Shown: positions 8,364 to 16,283, counted from the first letter of the stretch. The stretch is 64,000 nucleotides of DNA from Mycobacterium gallinarum (GCF_010726765.1 NZ_AP022601.1:5208001-5272000), one strand, 5' to 3'. Notes: a model not told the origin generated them from the sequence alone. A program made the numbers and translations.

Positions 8364-9301
8364 CAAGTGGACTGCTCAGCCGATGGTTGGATGCCGGAGC
8401 GTTGGAGCTGCCGTTGCCCGGCGGCGGCGAAACGGCGCGACGTTGGCACCGCCTCGCCGAGCTGGCCGAGGTCGACGTGGTGGCGGCCCGCCTCGCCGAA
8501 GCTCATACCGACGCGGTCGCGATCATCGCCGAACTCGGCGGATATGAATCGAAATCCGGTGAGCTGTACGGTGTCTGGGCGGCAGAGTCACGCGACGCGG
8601 TGCTGAGCGCGCACGGCGACGGCGGATCGACGTCGTTGAACGGCACGAAAGTGTGGTGCTCGGGAGCCGGGCTGTGCACGCATGCTCTCGTCACCGCGCG
8701 ACTCGACTCCGGCGAGCGCGGACTGTTCGCCGTCGATCTGCGGCACGCCGGGGTACGGCCCTTGCCGAGCGGGTGGCGTAACCCCGGGATGGCCGAATCC
8801 GATACCCGCTCAGTGCAATTCAGTGATGTACCGGCCACGCCGGTAGGCCGGCCCGGTGAGTATCTGTCGCGGCCCGGGTTCTGGCACGGCGCGATCGGCG
8901 TCGCAGCATGCTGGCTGGGCGGGGCACGCGCCGTCGCCCGGCCACTGTATGCCCGCGCTGCACAGGATTCCGTCGACCCTCACACCCTGGCGCACCTGGG
9001 CGCTGTGGACGCCGCACTGGCCGCCGGCGAAGCCATGCTGGACAGCGCGGCGGCCGCGGTCGACAACGATCCGTTGAACCGTAAAGGTGCGGCCGAGATG
9101 ATCGCGCGACGCACGCGAGCGGTGATCGAAACCGCGGTCGAGGAATCGATCGCGAGAACGGGTCGCGCTCTGGGCCCGACGCCGCTGTGCCAGGACGCGC
9201 AGCACGCGAAACGCGTCGCCGACCTGACGGTTTACGTGAGGCAGAGCCACGCCGAGCGCGATCTCGAGCGGCTGGGCGTGCTGGCGGGAGCCGAGCTATG
9301 A
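8360..9301 (+). CDS. Acyl-CoA-dehydrogenase-like flavoprotein, short form
   Basis: A 313-aa protein with the acyl-CoA dehydrogenase middle and C-terminal domains: LNGTKVWCSGAGLCTHALVTAR corresponds to the FAD-contact strand region, and SVQFSDVPATPVGRPGEY to the next block, followed by a four-helix C-terminal bundle with basic residues. It is shorter than typical family members (about 380 aa) and the N-terminal helical domain is reduced. The start overlaps the glycosyltransferase stop (ATGA). In this setting it may oxidise a small acyl or sugar-linked intermediate instead of a free fatty acyl-CoA; that is inference. I could not place the usual catalytic glutamate with certainty. Confidence 0.78.
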   Translation: MTSGLLSRWLDAGALELPLPGGGETARRWHRLAELAEVDVVAARLAEAHTDAVAIIAELGGYESKSGELYGVWAAESRDAVLSAHGDGGSTSLNGTKVWCSGAGLCTHALVTARLDSGERGLFAVDLRHAGVRPLPSGWRNPGMAESDTRSVQFSDVPATPVGRPGEYLSRPGFWHGAIGVAACWLGGARAVARPLYARAAQDSVDPHTLAHLGAVDAALAAGEAMLDSAAAAVDNDPLNRKGAAEMIARRTRAVIETAVEESIARTGRALGPTPLCQDAQHAKRVADLTVYVRQSHAERDLERLGVLAGAEL

Positions 9302-10059
9302 CTGTCGCGAATGTCGACAACTGCGCGCGCTTCGCCGCGAGGCCCCTCACCGACGTTGGTACGCCGACGGAGGAGTGGCTCGATGCGCTCGCAGATGTAC
9401 CCGAACTGGACCTTGGTGGCTGTGACGAAATCATCGTCGTGGCAGCGCATCCCGACGACGAGACGCTCGGATTCGGTGCGTCGATGGTCGCCCTCGCCGA
9501 ACGGGGGGTGCGGGTACAGGTCGTCGCCGCCAGTGACGGTGGAGCCTCGCGTGATGGCATAGGGCTGTTGGAGCGTCTGCACCTGGAACGCGTCCGTCGC
9601 GCCGAACTCCACGAAGCCATGTCGGTGCTAGGGGTCCCCGCGCCGATCTGTCTCGGCTTGCCCGACGGTGAGCTGAGCGATCACGAGGAACGGCTCGCGG
9701 ACCTGCTGACCGAGATTCTGGCGCCGAGGACGAACCGGACGTGGATCGCGGCGACGTGGCGTGGCGATGGACATCCCGACCACCAGGCCGTCGGCCGTGC
9801 CGCGGCGACCGCCGCGCACCGCTGCGACGCGGTGTTGCTGGAGTATCCGATATGGATGTGGCACTGGGCCACACCCGGTGATATCGCCTTGCCATGGAAT
9901 CGGGTGCTTGCCATGCCGATCACTCCACACGCTTTCGACCGCAAAACGGCGGCCGTGCGGTGTTACCGCACACAGGTCGAGCCGGACGGTGCCGATGCGC
10001 CGCTGCTGCCGTCGTTCGTACTACGGCGGCTGCTCGCCGTCAGGGAGGTGGTGTTCTGA
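9298..10059 (+). CDS. PIG-L (LmbE-like) family N-acetyl-sugar deacetylase
   Basis: Zinc-dependent hydrolase that removes the N-acetyl group from GlcNAc-type substrates (the family includes MshB, Mca and GlcNAc-PI deacetylases). The 253-aa protein has the AHPDDE metal motif at residues 50-55 and the second motif HPDH at 159-162, so the zinc site is complete. The ATG at 9298 overlaps the previous stop (ATGA); an upstream alternative at 9187 lies inside the preceding gene. Third gene of the glycosyltransferase operon. Cytoplasmic. Together with the adjacent N-methyltransferase-like gene it suggests an amino sugar that is deacetylated and then modified. Confidence 0.9.
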   Translation: MTVANVDNCARFAARPLTDVGTPTEEWLDALADVPELDLGGCDEIIVVAAHPDDETLGFGASMVALAERGVRVQVVAASDGGASRDGIGLLERLHLERVRRAELHEAMSVLGVPAPICLGLPDGELSDHEERLADLLTEILAPRTNRTWIAATWRGDGHPDHQAVGRAAATAAHRCDAVLLEYPIWMWHWATPGDIALPWNRVLAMPITPHAFDRKTAAVRCYRTQVEPDGADAPLLPSFVLRRLLAVREVVF

Positions 10060-10682
10060 TGCCCACTCGGCTATCGACCGGGTATTTCGACCGGATCTAC
10101 TCCGAGTCCGAAGATCCGTGGCAGCTCGGAGGGCGGTGGTATGAGCAACGAAAGTATGCGATCACCTTGGCGCTGTTGCCCTATCGGCGCTACCGCCATG
10201 CTTTCGAACCGGGCTGTTCGATCGGTGTGCTCACCGAACAACTCACCACACGGTGTGATCACGTCACGAGCACCGATATCGCGAGTGCGGCGCTGGACGC
10301 CGCGCACCGACGGCTGATCGACGCGGGCCGACGCCAGAACGTGACGCTGCTTCGCAGGTCGGTGGACGACCCGTGGCCGCAGGACGGATTCGATCTGGTG
10401 GTGCTGTCCGAGCTCTGCTACTACCTGCATCCCGAGGTGCTACGCGACACCCTGGACCGCGAGATACCCCTGTTGAGGCCCGGCACGACGGTCGTCGCCG
10501 CGCACTGGCGTCACCCGGTGGCCGAATACCCGATGACGGGGGACTACGCGACCGACGTCATCGCCGCGACGTCTGATCTGCATCACCTGGGCGGATACCG
10601 CGACGCGGACGTGATCGTCGAGGTATTCGATACCGGTTCCTCGAAATCGGTGGCCGCGCGGACGGGTGTGCCGGGGGCTTAG
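10059..10682 (+). CDS. NodS-like SAM-dependent methyltransferase
   Basis: A 207-aa class I methyltransferase. The N-terminal DRIYSESEDPWQLGGRWYEQ (with following R-K-Y) resembles NodS, which N-methylates the deacetylated amino sugar of Nod factors. The SAM-binding glycine motif is FEPGCSIGVLTEQL, followed by an acidic TDIAS and DGFDLVVLSELCYYL. The start overlaps the PIG-L stop (TGATG). It ends four bases past the stop of the convergent sigma-factor gene. The GT2, deacetylase and NodS-like order echoes Nod-factor chemistry, but no acyltransferase of the NodA type is present. Product unknown. Confidence 0.85.
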   Translation: MPTRLSTGYFDRIYSESEDPWQLGGRWYEQRKYAITLALLPYRRYRHAFEPGCSIGVLTEQLTTRCDHVTSTDIASAALDAAHRRLIDAGRRQNVTLLRRSVDDPWPQDGFDLVVLSELCYYLHPEVLRDTLDREIPLLRPGTTVVAAHWRHPVAEYPMTGDYATDVIAATSDLHHLGGYRDADVIVEVFDTGSSKSVAARTGVPGA

Positions 10683-11929
10683 CCACGCGCGCGAACAGCC
10701 TTGTCGGCCAATACTTCCCGCTCCCGCTCGTTGTCGGTCAATCCGGCGGCGCGATCGAACTCGTCGGCAGCCTCGGCATTGCGGCCCAGCCGGATGAGGA
10801 ACTCGCCGCGCACGCTGGGCACCAGGTACGAGCCGTCGAGACCGGTCAAGCCGTCGACGATCGCCAGCGCCTCGGCGGGGTCGCCGGCCATCGCCACCGC
10901 GACGGCACGGTTGAGGTGGACGACGGGCGACGGTGATACCTGGACAAGCCCGTCGTACAGCATGACGATGTGTTTCCAGTCGGTGTCACCGGCCGTGGGT
11001 GCGGTGGCGTGGCATTCGGCGATTGCCGCCTGCAGGCCGTACGAGCCCCAGCCGACACCCTTGCGCCGCAACGCGTCTGCTGATCGCTCCAGTGCCGCCA
11101 CGCCGCGCCTGATCTGCGCGCGATCCCACCGGGCCCGGTTCTGAGCCTCCAACAGGATCGGCCTGCCGTCGCTGTCGGTGCGGGCCGCGAATCGCGACGA
11201 CTGGAACTCCATCAGCGAGACCAGGCCGTGCACCTCTGGCTCGTCGGGAGCCAGCGCGGCGAGCACACGGCCCAACCGCAAAGCCTCACTGCACAGTTCG
11301 TCGCGGATCCAGCGCTGTCCGAACGACGCCGAATAGCCCTCGTTGTAGATGAGGTAGATCACCGACAACACAGCCGACAGGCGCTGCGGGTACTCCGAGC
11401 GGTCCGGCACCTCGAACGGCACATTCGCTTCGGACAGGGTCTTCTTCGCGCGGGTGATGCGCGCGGCGATCGTCGCCTTGGACGTGAGGAAGGCGCGGGC
11501 GATCTCCTCGGTCGTCAGACCGCCGACGACACGCAGAGTCAGCGCGATCTGACCCTCGCGGGAGAGCACGGGGTGCGCCGAGATGAACACCAGACGCAAC
11601 ACGTCGTCGTCGATGTGGTCGGGATCCCACGCCTCGGGGGAGTCCTGGTCCTGCGTCTCCAGTTCGTGCGCCAGCACGGCGTACTTGGCGTCGAGGTTCT
11701 CCTGACGCCGCCACTGGTCGATCGCCTTGCGTTTGGCCACCGCGGTCAACCAGGCGCCGGGGTTGCGCGGCACACCTGAGGCGGGCCATTGGGTCAGTGC
11801 GTCGAGGAGCGCCTCTTGCGCCAAATCCTCCGCGAAGCCGACGTCGCCGACCATCCGCGTCAACGTCGCGACGATCTTGGCGGCCTCCATCCGCCACACC
11901 GCGTCGACGGTCTGCTGGATGTTCGACAC
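10679..11929 (-). CDS. ECF RNA polymerase sigma factor, ECF42 type with C-terminal TPR-like domain
   Basis: A 416-aa sigma-70-family factor. Region 2 is at the N-terminus (DVGFAEDLAQEALLDAL, then NPGAWLTAVAKRKAIDQWRR), and region 4 follows (LTLRVVGGLTTEEIARAFL and STKATIAARITRAKK-like helix-turn-helix). A long C-terminal domain (DUF6596 plus helical repeats, HLNRAVAVAMAGDPAEAL) is typical of ECF42, which has no anti-sigma factor and is usually encoded beside a YCII/DGPF protein. The GTG at 11929 has GGTGGG just upstream; longer in-frame ATG starts add unrelated sequence. A YCII protein is present but 4.4 kb away (16284-16754). The C-terminal domain is thought to control activity. Confidence 0.88.
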   Translation of the reverse strand: MSNIQQTVDAVWRMEAAKIVATLTRMVGDVGFAEDLAQEALLDALTQWPASGVPRNPGAWLTAVAKRKAIDQWRRQENLDAKYAVLAHELETQDQDSPEAWDPDHIDDDVLRLVFISAHPVLSREGQIALTLRVVGGLTTEEIARAFLTSKATIAARITRAKKTLSEANVPFEVPDRSEYPQRLSAVLSVIYLIYNEGYSASFGQRWIRDELCSEALRLGRVLAALAPDEPEVHGLVSLMEFQSSRFAARTDSDGRPILLEAQNRARWDRAQIRRGVAALERSADALRRKGVGWGSYGLQAAIAECHATAPTAGDTDWKHIVMLYDGLVQVSPSPVVHLNRAVAVAMAGDPAEALAIVDGLTGLDGSYLVPSVRGEFLIRLGRNAEAADEFDRAAGLTDNEREREVLADKAVRARG

Positions 11930-12019
11930 CCCACCATTCTGCCGAGGACGGGGAAAACGCTCCGACACGCCGCAGAAATGGCGGCCTCTGCCGCTGTTCG
12001 CGCAGGAGAGTTGACGGTG

Positions 12020-12229
12020 ATGACGCACCGACTCGTGACCGCTTACCGGGAAGGCCGGAAGGCCTACCCGCAGAGGATCGCGAACCCGTACGCGGGTATC
12101 GGGGACCGGACCGTCGCGCGGATGTGGCGGATGGGCTGGCGGCGCGCCGCCGACGACAGTCGCGGTATCCCCAGTGAACGGGAGCGCATCGAGCGGTTGG
12201 CCGCCGAGATCGATGACCTCCTGGAGTAG
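12020..12229 (+). CDS. Small Rmf/CrpP-like basic protein
   Basis: A 69-aa protein from the ATG at 12020, with GGAGAG 9 nt upstream. The pattern AYREGRKAY, then NPYAGIGD, then WRMGWRRAADD, resembles ribosome modulation factor (RMF), in which an A-x-x-x-G-x-x-A helix is followed by CPY or NPY and a W-x-x-GW-x-x-A helix. RMF promotes 70S dimerisation and hibernation in gammaproteobacteria; mycobacterial relatives are not well characterised. The match is short and judged by eye. The 3' end overlaps the next gene (kinase) by 17 nt. Divergent from the ECF42 sigma gene, with 90 nt between the starts. Confidence 0.62.
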   Translation: MTHRLVTAYREGRKAYPQRIANPYAGIGDRTVARMWRMGWRRAADDSRGIPSERERIERLAAEIDDLLE

Positions 12230-12806
12230 CCGTCTCGAGGCTCTGCTCGCCCGGGAGGACCGCGTCATCGTCGGCATCACCGGGTCGCCCGGCGCGGGCA
12301 AGACGGCGTTGGCGCGTCAGGTCGCGTCATCAATTGATGACGCGGTGCACGTCCCCATGGACGGCTTTCACCTCGCGGACGCGGAGCTGCGACGGCTGGG
12401 CCGGCTCGATCGCAAGGGCGCGATCGACACCTTTGACGCGTACGGGTATCTCGCGCTGCTGCAACGCATCCGCCGAGGCGGCGAGGCTGTCTATGCCCCG
12501 GCCTTCGACCGCGATATCGAGCAACCGGTCGCGGGCAGCATCTGTGTGGAGCCGACGGCGAGGCTCATCGTGACCGAGGGTAACTATCTGCTCGATGACG
12601 ACGAGCCGTGGCCGCTGGTGCGGCGCACGCTGGACGAGGTGTGGTTCGTGGACTGCGCACCCGATGAGCGTCGACGCCGGCTCATCGCGCGCCATGTCGA
12701 GTTCGGCAAGTCGCCCGAGCGGGCGCAGGCGTGGGTGCGCGCCATCGACGAGCCGAACGCCGAGCGCATCGACCGCGGCCGCGGTAGGGCCGACCTAGTG
12801 ATCTAG
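12213..12806 (+). CDS. P-loop nucleoside/uridine-kinase-like protein
   Basis: A 197-aa kinase of the phosphoribulokinase/uridine kinase superfamily. Walker A is GITGSPGAGKTALAR (GSPGAGKT at about 24-31); MDGFHLADAELRRLGRLDRK follows, the acceptor region of these kinases; ARLIVTEGNYLLDDDEPWP is the Walker-B-like strand; and a lid has CAPDERRRRLIARHVEFGKS. Bacterial relatives phosphorylate nucleosides, pantothenate or sugars, so the substrate is open. The ATG at 12213 lies inside the upstream small gene (17-nt overlap), indicating coupling. Followed by a hairpin shared with the convergent fadD8. Confidence 0.84.
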   Translation: MTSWSSRLEALLAREDRVIVGITGSPGAGKTALARQVASSIDDAVHVPMDGFHLADAELRRLGRLDRKGAIDTFDAYGYLALLQRIRRGGEAVYAPAFDRDIEQPVAGSICVEPTARLIVTEGNYLLDDDEPWPLVRRTLDEVWFVDCAPDERRRRLIARHVEFGKSPERAQAWVRAIDEPNAERIDRGRGRADLVI

Positions 12807-12810
12807 CGCA

Positions 12811-12875
12811 TCGCGAGTGACCGTGTTGGCACTGCGACACGCCGCTATTGGGCGTACAGAAGCGGTCGCTCGCGA
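12811..12875. terminator. Long-armed inverted repeat between convergent genes
   Basis: Arms TCGCGAGTGACCG (12811-12823) and CGGTCGCTCGCGA (12863-12875) pair at 12 of 13 positions around a 39-nt loop that can itself form short stems. It lies between the plus-strand kinase stop (12806) and the minus-strand fadD8 stop (12882), so a bidirectional terminator is the natural reading. No U-tract follows, as is usual in mycobacteria. Confidence 0.5.
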
Positions 12876-12881
12876 AGCAAC

Positions 12882-14516
12882 TCAGCCGATCGCGCGGTCC
12901 GCACCCTCCCAGAACTGTGCGCGCACCGCCTTCTTGTCCGGCTTTCCCAGCGCGGTCACCGGCACCGAATCGACGATGATCACCTGCTTGGGCGACTGCA
13001 CCGAACCCTTGCGCTCCTTGACCGCCGACTGGATCTCGGCCGTCATCGTCGCGATCGCCGCCTCGTCGGACGGGGCATCGGGCCGCAGCACGACCACCGC
13101 GGTCACCGCCTCACCCCACTTCTCGTCGGGCGTGCCGATCACGCACACCTGCGCAACCGAAGGATGCTCTGCGACAACGTCTTCCACCTCGCGCGGGAAC
13201 ACGTTGAAGCCGCCGGTGACGATCATGTCCTTGGTCCGGTCGACGATGTACCAGAAGCCGTCCTCGTCCTCGCGGGCCAGGTCGCCGGTGTGCATCCAGC
13301 CGTCCCTGAACGTCTCGGCCGTCGCCTCCGGCTTGTTCCAGTAACCGCCGGACACCAGCGGACCGGACACGCAGATCTCGCCGACCTCACCCTGGGGCAC
13401 CTGGTTTCCGTCGGCATCGAGCAGCGCGGTGCGCGCGAACACCGTCGGCCGCCCGCAGGACGTCAACCGTTTCTCGTCGTGATCGCCCTTGGGCAGGTAG
13501 GTGATGACCATCGGCGCCTCGGACTGGCCGTAGTACTGCGCGAAGATCGGGCCGAACCGGTCGATCGCCTCCTTCAGGCGCACCGGGTTCATTGCCGAGG
13601 CGCCGTAGTACACCGTCTCAAGTGACGACAGGTCGCGGGTGTGCGAATCCGGGTGGTCCATCAGTGCGTAGATCATCGACGGCACCAGCATGGTGGCCGT
13701 GATCTTCTGCTCCTCAATGGTTTTCAGCACCTCAGCCGGATCGAACTTCGTGAGCACCACCAGCTCGCCGCCCTTGATGATGGTCGGCACGAAGAAGGCC
13801 GCGCCTGCGTGCGACAGCGGCGTGCACATCAGGAATTTCGGACGATCGGGCCACTCCCACTCCGCGAGCTGAATGGTCGTCATGGTGGTGATCGACTGCG
13901 CGGTGCCGATCACGCCCTTGGGCTTACCGGTGGTGCCGCCGGTGTAAGCCATGCCACCGATGTGGTCCGGCGGCAGGTCAGCGGCGACCAACGGCTTCGG
14001 CGAGTACTTGGCGGCTTCGGCGGTGAGGTCCACGCCGACCTCGGCGAGTTCCTCGGGGACCGGGCCTATCGTCAGCACCTGCTTGAGACCGGGAACCTTC
14101 TCGAGCAACCCCTTGGCCCGCTCGACGAACATCGGGTTCGGGTCGATGGTCAGCGACGTGACGCCGGCGTCGTTGAGCACGTATGCGTGGTCGTCCAGTG
14201 AGCCGAGAGGGTGTAGTGACAGGCGTCGGTAACCCTGCGTCTGGCCGGCCCCCAGGATCATCAGCACCTCGGGCCGGTTCAGTGCCAGCAGCCCGCTCAC
14301 CACCCCGGTGCCCGCACCCAGTGCCTCGAAGGCCTGAATGTACTGGCTGATGCGCTCTGCCAGCTGGCCGCCGGTCAGTGTGGTGTCGCCGAGGAACAGC
14401 ACCGGCTTGTCCTTGTTGCGCTTCAGCGCGCCGACCGTGAGGTGCCCGGAATGGATGGGATGCCGCAGCAGCGCTGACGAGCGCTCGCGCGAGGAAGAGA
14501 CTGCATCAGTGCTCAT
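12882..14516 (-). CDS. fadD8: Fatty-acyl-CoA ligase FadD8
   Basis: AMP-dependent acyl-CoA synthetase, 544 aa, closely resembling M. tuberculosis FadD8 (Rv0551c) as I remember it: ALGAGTGVVSGLLALNRPEV, ALHP/SLHPLGSLDDHAYVLNDAG-type region, P-loop YTGGTTGKPKG (about 191-201), YYGQSEAPMVITYL, and the C-terminal ALGKPDKKAVRAQFWEGADR. The ATG at 14516 is preceded by a KstR-like palindrome (14527-14540), which suggests control by the sterol-catabolism repressor. Divergent from a DUF3253 gene. Predicted cytoplasmic enzyme of lipid or sterol side-chain activation; the precise substrate is not known. Confidence 0.92.
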   Translation of the reverse strand: MSTDAVSSSRERSSALLRHPIHSGHLTVGALKRNKDKPVLFLGDTTLTGGQLAERISQYIQAFEALGAGTGVVSGLLALNRPEVLMILGAGQTQGYRRLSLHPLGSLDDHAYVLNDAGVTSLTIDPNPMFVERAKGLLEKVPGLKQVLTIGPVPEELAEVGVDLTAEAAKYSPKPLVAADLPPDHIGGMAYTGGTTGKPKGVIGTAQSITTMTTIQLAEWEWPDRPKFLMCTPLSHAGAAFFVPTIIKGGELVVLTKFDPAEVLKTIEEQKITATMLVPSMIYALMDHPDSHTRDLSSLETVYYGASAMNPVRLKEAIDRFGPIFAQYYGQSEAPMVITYLPKGDHDEKRLTSCGRPTVFARTALLDADGNQVPQGEVGEICVSGPLVSGGYWNKPEATAETFRDGWMHTGDLAREDEDGFWYIVDRTKDMIVTGGFNVFPREVEDVVAEHPSVAQVCVIGTPDEKWGEAVTAVVVLRPDAPSDEAAIATMTAEIQSAVKERKGSVQSPKQVIIVDSVPVTALGKPDKKAVRAQFWEGADRAIG

Positions 14517-14526
14517 GCCTCCAGAT

Positions 14527-14540
14527 TAGAACGTGTTACA
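14527..14540. promoter_or_regulatory. KstR-like operator upstream of fadD8
   Basis: TAGAACGTGTTACA fits the published KstR consensus TNNAACNNGTTNNA at every fixed position. It sits 10 bp upstream of the fadD8 start and just before the divergent DUF3253 gene. KstR is a TetR-family repressor of cholesterol catabolism genes, released by steroid-CoA thioesters. The match is seen directly; regulation is inferred. Confidence 0.55.
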
Positions 14541-14582
14541 GAAATGGTTTCAAGGGAACCCCGAACGGGCTTCTTCCGATCA

Positions 14583-14834
14583 GTGAGTGAGAAGAAGTTG
14601 CGCGAGGCGATTCTGACGCTGGCCCGCGAGCGGGCGCCGGCCAAAACCATCTGCCCGTCGGACGCGGCACGCGCCGTCGGGGGCGACGACTGGCGCGATT
14701 TGATGGAAGGCGCCCGCGACATCGCGCGAGACCTCGCGAGAGCCGGCGACGTGGAGATCATGCAGCGCGGCGAGGTGATCGACCCGGACGCACAGTGGCG
14801 CGGACCCATCCGGATTCGCGCTCGGCCGCGGTGA
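14583..14834 (+). CDS. DUF3253 domain protein
   Basis: An 83-aa winged-helix-like protein from the GTG at 14583. The core KTICPSDAARAVGGDDWRDL, followed by VEIMQRGEVIDPD and RGPIRIR, is the DUF3253 signature: a small domain widespread in bacteria with a predicted nucleic-acid-binding fold and no proven function. An in-frame ATG at 14544 would add 13 residues that do not match the family. Neither start has a clear ribosome site. Divergent from fadD8, sharing the short region that holds the KstR-like box. Confidence 0.75.
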   Translation: MSEKKLREAILTLARERAPAKTICPSDAARAVGGDDWRDLMEGARDIARDLARAGDVEIMQRGEVIDPDAQWRGPIRIRARPR

Positions 14835-15002
14835 CGTTCAGCAACGTGAATAGCTGGTTTCGCTGATTTGCTGTCGGCGCGTTTTTCGATGGGCTAGCGT
14901 GCGAATGTTCCACCCGGCGACACTGTAGGTATGGGCGAATTTGCTTTGGCGTCAATAACATTGGGCCTCGCATCGCCTTTCCTTAGCGCGAAGGAGCGAA
15001 AG

Positions 15003-15740
15003 ATGAGCTGGACCAATGCCTCCCGTGTCGGCGGCATCGTGGCTAAGGGTGCTCTCGCCGGTGCGCTCATCGTCGTCGCCACGACGGGCGCGGCTGGCCC
15101 GGCGATCGCGATGCCCGTCTTCGGCGGAACGTCCATTGCGCCGGCACCGCTCCAGCCGCCCGGGCCACCGACCGGGCCAGACGATCCCCGATGCATCAGC
15201 CAGCCAACCAACCCCGTGTGCCAGGGCGGCCCCTATGCGCCGCCGCCTCCTCCCGCCATGGGGTCTCCGACCGGTCCAGGTGATCCTGCGTGCGTCAGCC
15301 AGCCTGCCAATCCGGTGTGCGCGGGCGGTCCGTACGGGCTGCCGACGCCGCCTCCACCTCCTCCGCCACCCCCGCCGGCACCCCCGCCGGCGCCGCCGGT
15401 CGCGCCGCCGCCCCTGGCGCCGCCGCCGGCGCCGCCAATCGCGCCGCCACCGATGGCGCCGATCGCACCGCCGCCGATGGCGCCGATCGCACCGCCGCCG
15501 ATGGCACCGATAGCACCGCCTCCGATGGCCCCCGCGGGTATGGGCGGAATCGGCGGCCCGGCCGGCATGGGCGGAATCAGCGGCATGGGCGCCGGTATGG
15601 GTGGAATCGGTCATATCGGTGGCATGGGCGCCGGCATGGGCGGAATCGGACATATCGGTGGCATGGGCGCCGGCATGGGCGGAATGGGACATATCGGTGG
15701 CATGGGCGCCGGCATGGGCGGAATGCCCGGACACGTGTGA
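15003..15740 (+). CDS. Secreted Pro/Gly-Met-rich repeat protein
   Basis: A 245-aa exported protein starting at the ATG preceded by AAGGAGCGAAAG. The N-terminal signal peptide ends near AGPAIA (about residue 38). A 27-residue module with GPDDPRCISQPTNPVC then recurs as GPGDPACVSQPANPVC, each with two cysteines and a GGPY ending. Next come a polyproline stretch, three exact-phase MAPIAPPP units, and a C-terminal tail of GGMGAGMGGIGHI units. Low-complexity composition suggests a surface or wall-associated structural protein. Next gene in the same orientation is another exported protein 13 nt downstream. No catalytic motif. Function unknown. Confidence 0.8.
   Translation: MSWTNASRVGGIVAKGALAGALIVVATTGAAGPAIAMPVFGGTSIAPAPLQPPGPPTGPDDPRCISQPTNPVCQGGPYAPPPPPAMGSPTGPGDPACVSQPANPVCAGGPYGLPTPPPPPPPPPPAPPPAPPVAPPPLAPPPAPPIAPPPMAPIAPPPMAPIAPPPMAPIAPPPMAPAGMGGIGGPAGMGGISGMGAGMGGIGHIGGMGAGMGGIGHIGGMGAGMGGMGHIGGMGAGMGGMPGHV
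15453..15524 (+). repeat. 24-bp tandem repeat, three units, coding MAPIAPPP
   Basis: Three consecutive 24-bp units at 15453, 15477 and 15501, the first two identical and the third with three substitutions, preceded by a partial unit. They lie in frame inside the secreted Pro-rich protein, so slippage adds or removes whole octapeptides. Confidence 0.85.
15582..15737 (+). repeat. 39-bp tandem repeat coding Gly/Met-rich units
   Basis: Three near-identical 39-bp units start at 15582, 15621 and 15660, with a diverged fourth at 15699-15737. Each encodes 13 residues of the GGMGAGMGGIGHI type at the C-terminus of the secreted protein. Length is a multiple of three, so unit-number variation preserves frame. 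Confidence 0.85.
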
Positions 15741-15753
15741 CGAGAGGAACGGC

Positions 15754-16221
15754 ATGACCATCACTCGCGAGCTGCCCGCGGCGATCATCCTGGCGGCAGG
15801 CGTGGCGATCGGATCGGCAGGTACCGCATCGGCCGACGGGCCTCTCCAGCCTTCACCGGGCGAGCTGAGCGGTACCTACACCTATGAGTCCGACACCGGC
15901 CGAGTCAACACATGGGTGATCACGCCGTGCGGTCCCGGATGCGCGGACGTAGCCGTCACGCCGGTCACCGACCCGAGGGTCGTCCCTTATGGGGGGCGGG
16001 CCCTGTTGAACAACGGGCGGTGGGACATGACCGTGCAGTACGTCCATGCGGTTCGATGCAGTCCACCCAATGACAACGTCACCGCCCCTGGCACAGTTGT
16101 GTTTTCGTTCGAGGCGGCGACGTTGGACGGCACCGCGGTCAACACGCAATCCGTCCCGGCGTGCGGCGATCCTGCCGGGGCCACCTACCAAAGCGGCTTC
16201 AGCCTGGCGAAAGTCGCGTAG
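15754..16221 (+). CDS. Exported hypothetical protein
   Basis: A 155-aa protein with a classical signal peptide (ITRELPAAIILAAGVAIGSA, cleavage near TASA-DG, residue 27). The mature domain has four cysteines, in CGPGC, a single RCSPP and VPACGD, suggesting disulfides, and begins GELSGTYTYESD. This resembles small secreted mycobacterial proteins of the type at 60400-60891, which also starts with a LDGTYTAVSDG strand and has paired cysteines. GAGAGG precedes the ATG by about 7 nt. The gene follows the Pro-rich protein by 13 nt and is closed by a strong hairpin. Function unknown. Confidence 0.8.
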   Translation: MTITRELPAAIILAAGVAIGSAGTASADGPLQPSPGELSGTYTYESDTGRVNTWVITPCGPGCADVAVTPVTDPRVVPYGGRALLNNGRWDMTVQYVHAVRCSPPNDNVTAPGTVVFSFEAATLDGTAVNTQSVPACGDPAGATYQSGFSLAKVA

Positions 16222-16228
16222 GCACCAC

Positions 16229-16265
16229 GAAGCAGCGCTGCCCGACCCCTAGGCAGCGCTGCTTC
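16229..16265. terminator. Perfect 14-bp stem hairpin, bidirectional terminator
   Basis: GAAGCAGCGCTGCC (16229-16242) and GGCAGCGCTGCTTC (16252-16265) are perfect reverse complements around a 9-nt loop. The hairpin lies between the convergent exported-protein gene (ends 16221) and YCII gene (ends 16284). It has no long U-tract, but the stem is very stable and can serve both strands. Confidence 0.75.
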
Positions 16266-16283
16266 ACAGCACGCCGGGCCGGC

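Noticed and set aside
15582..15737. Regular repeats suggestive of a CRISPR array
   Set aside because: Units are contiguous without unique spacers, are in frame and code for Gly/Met-rich peptide.
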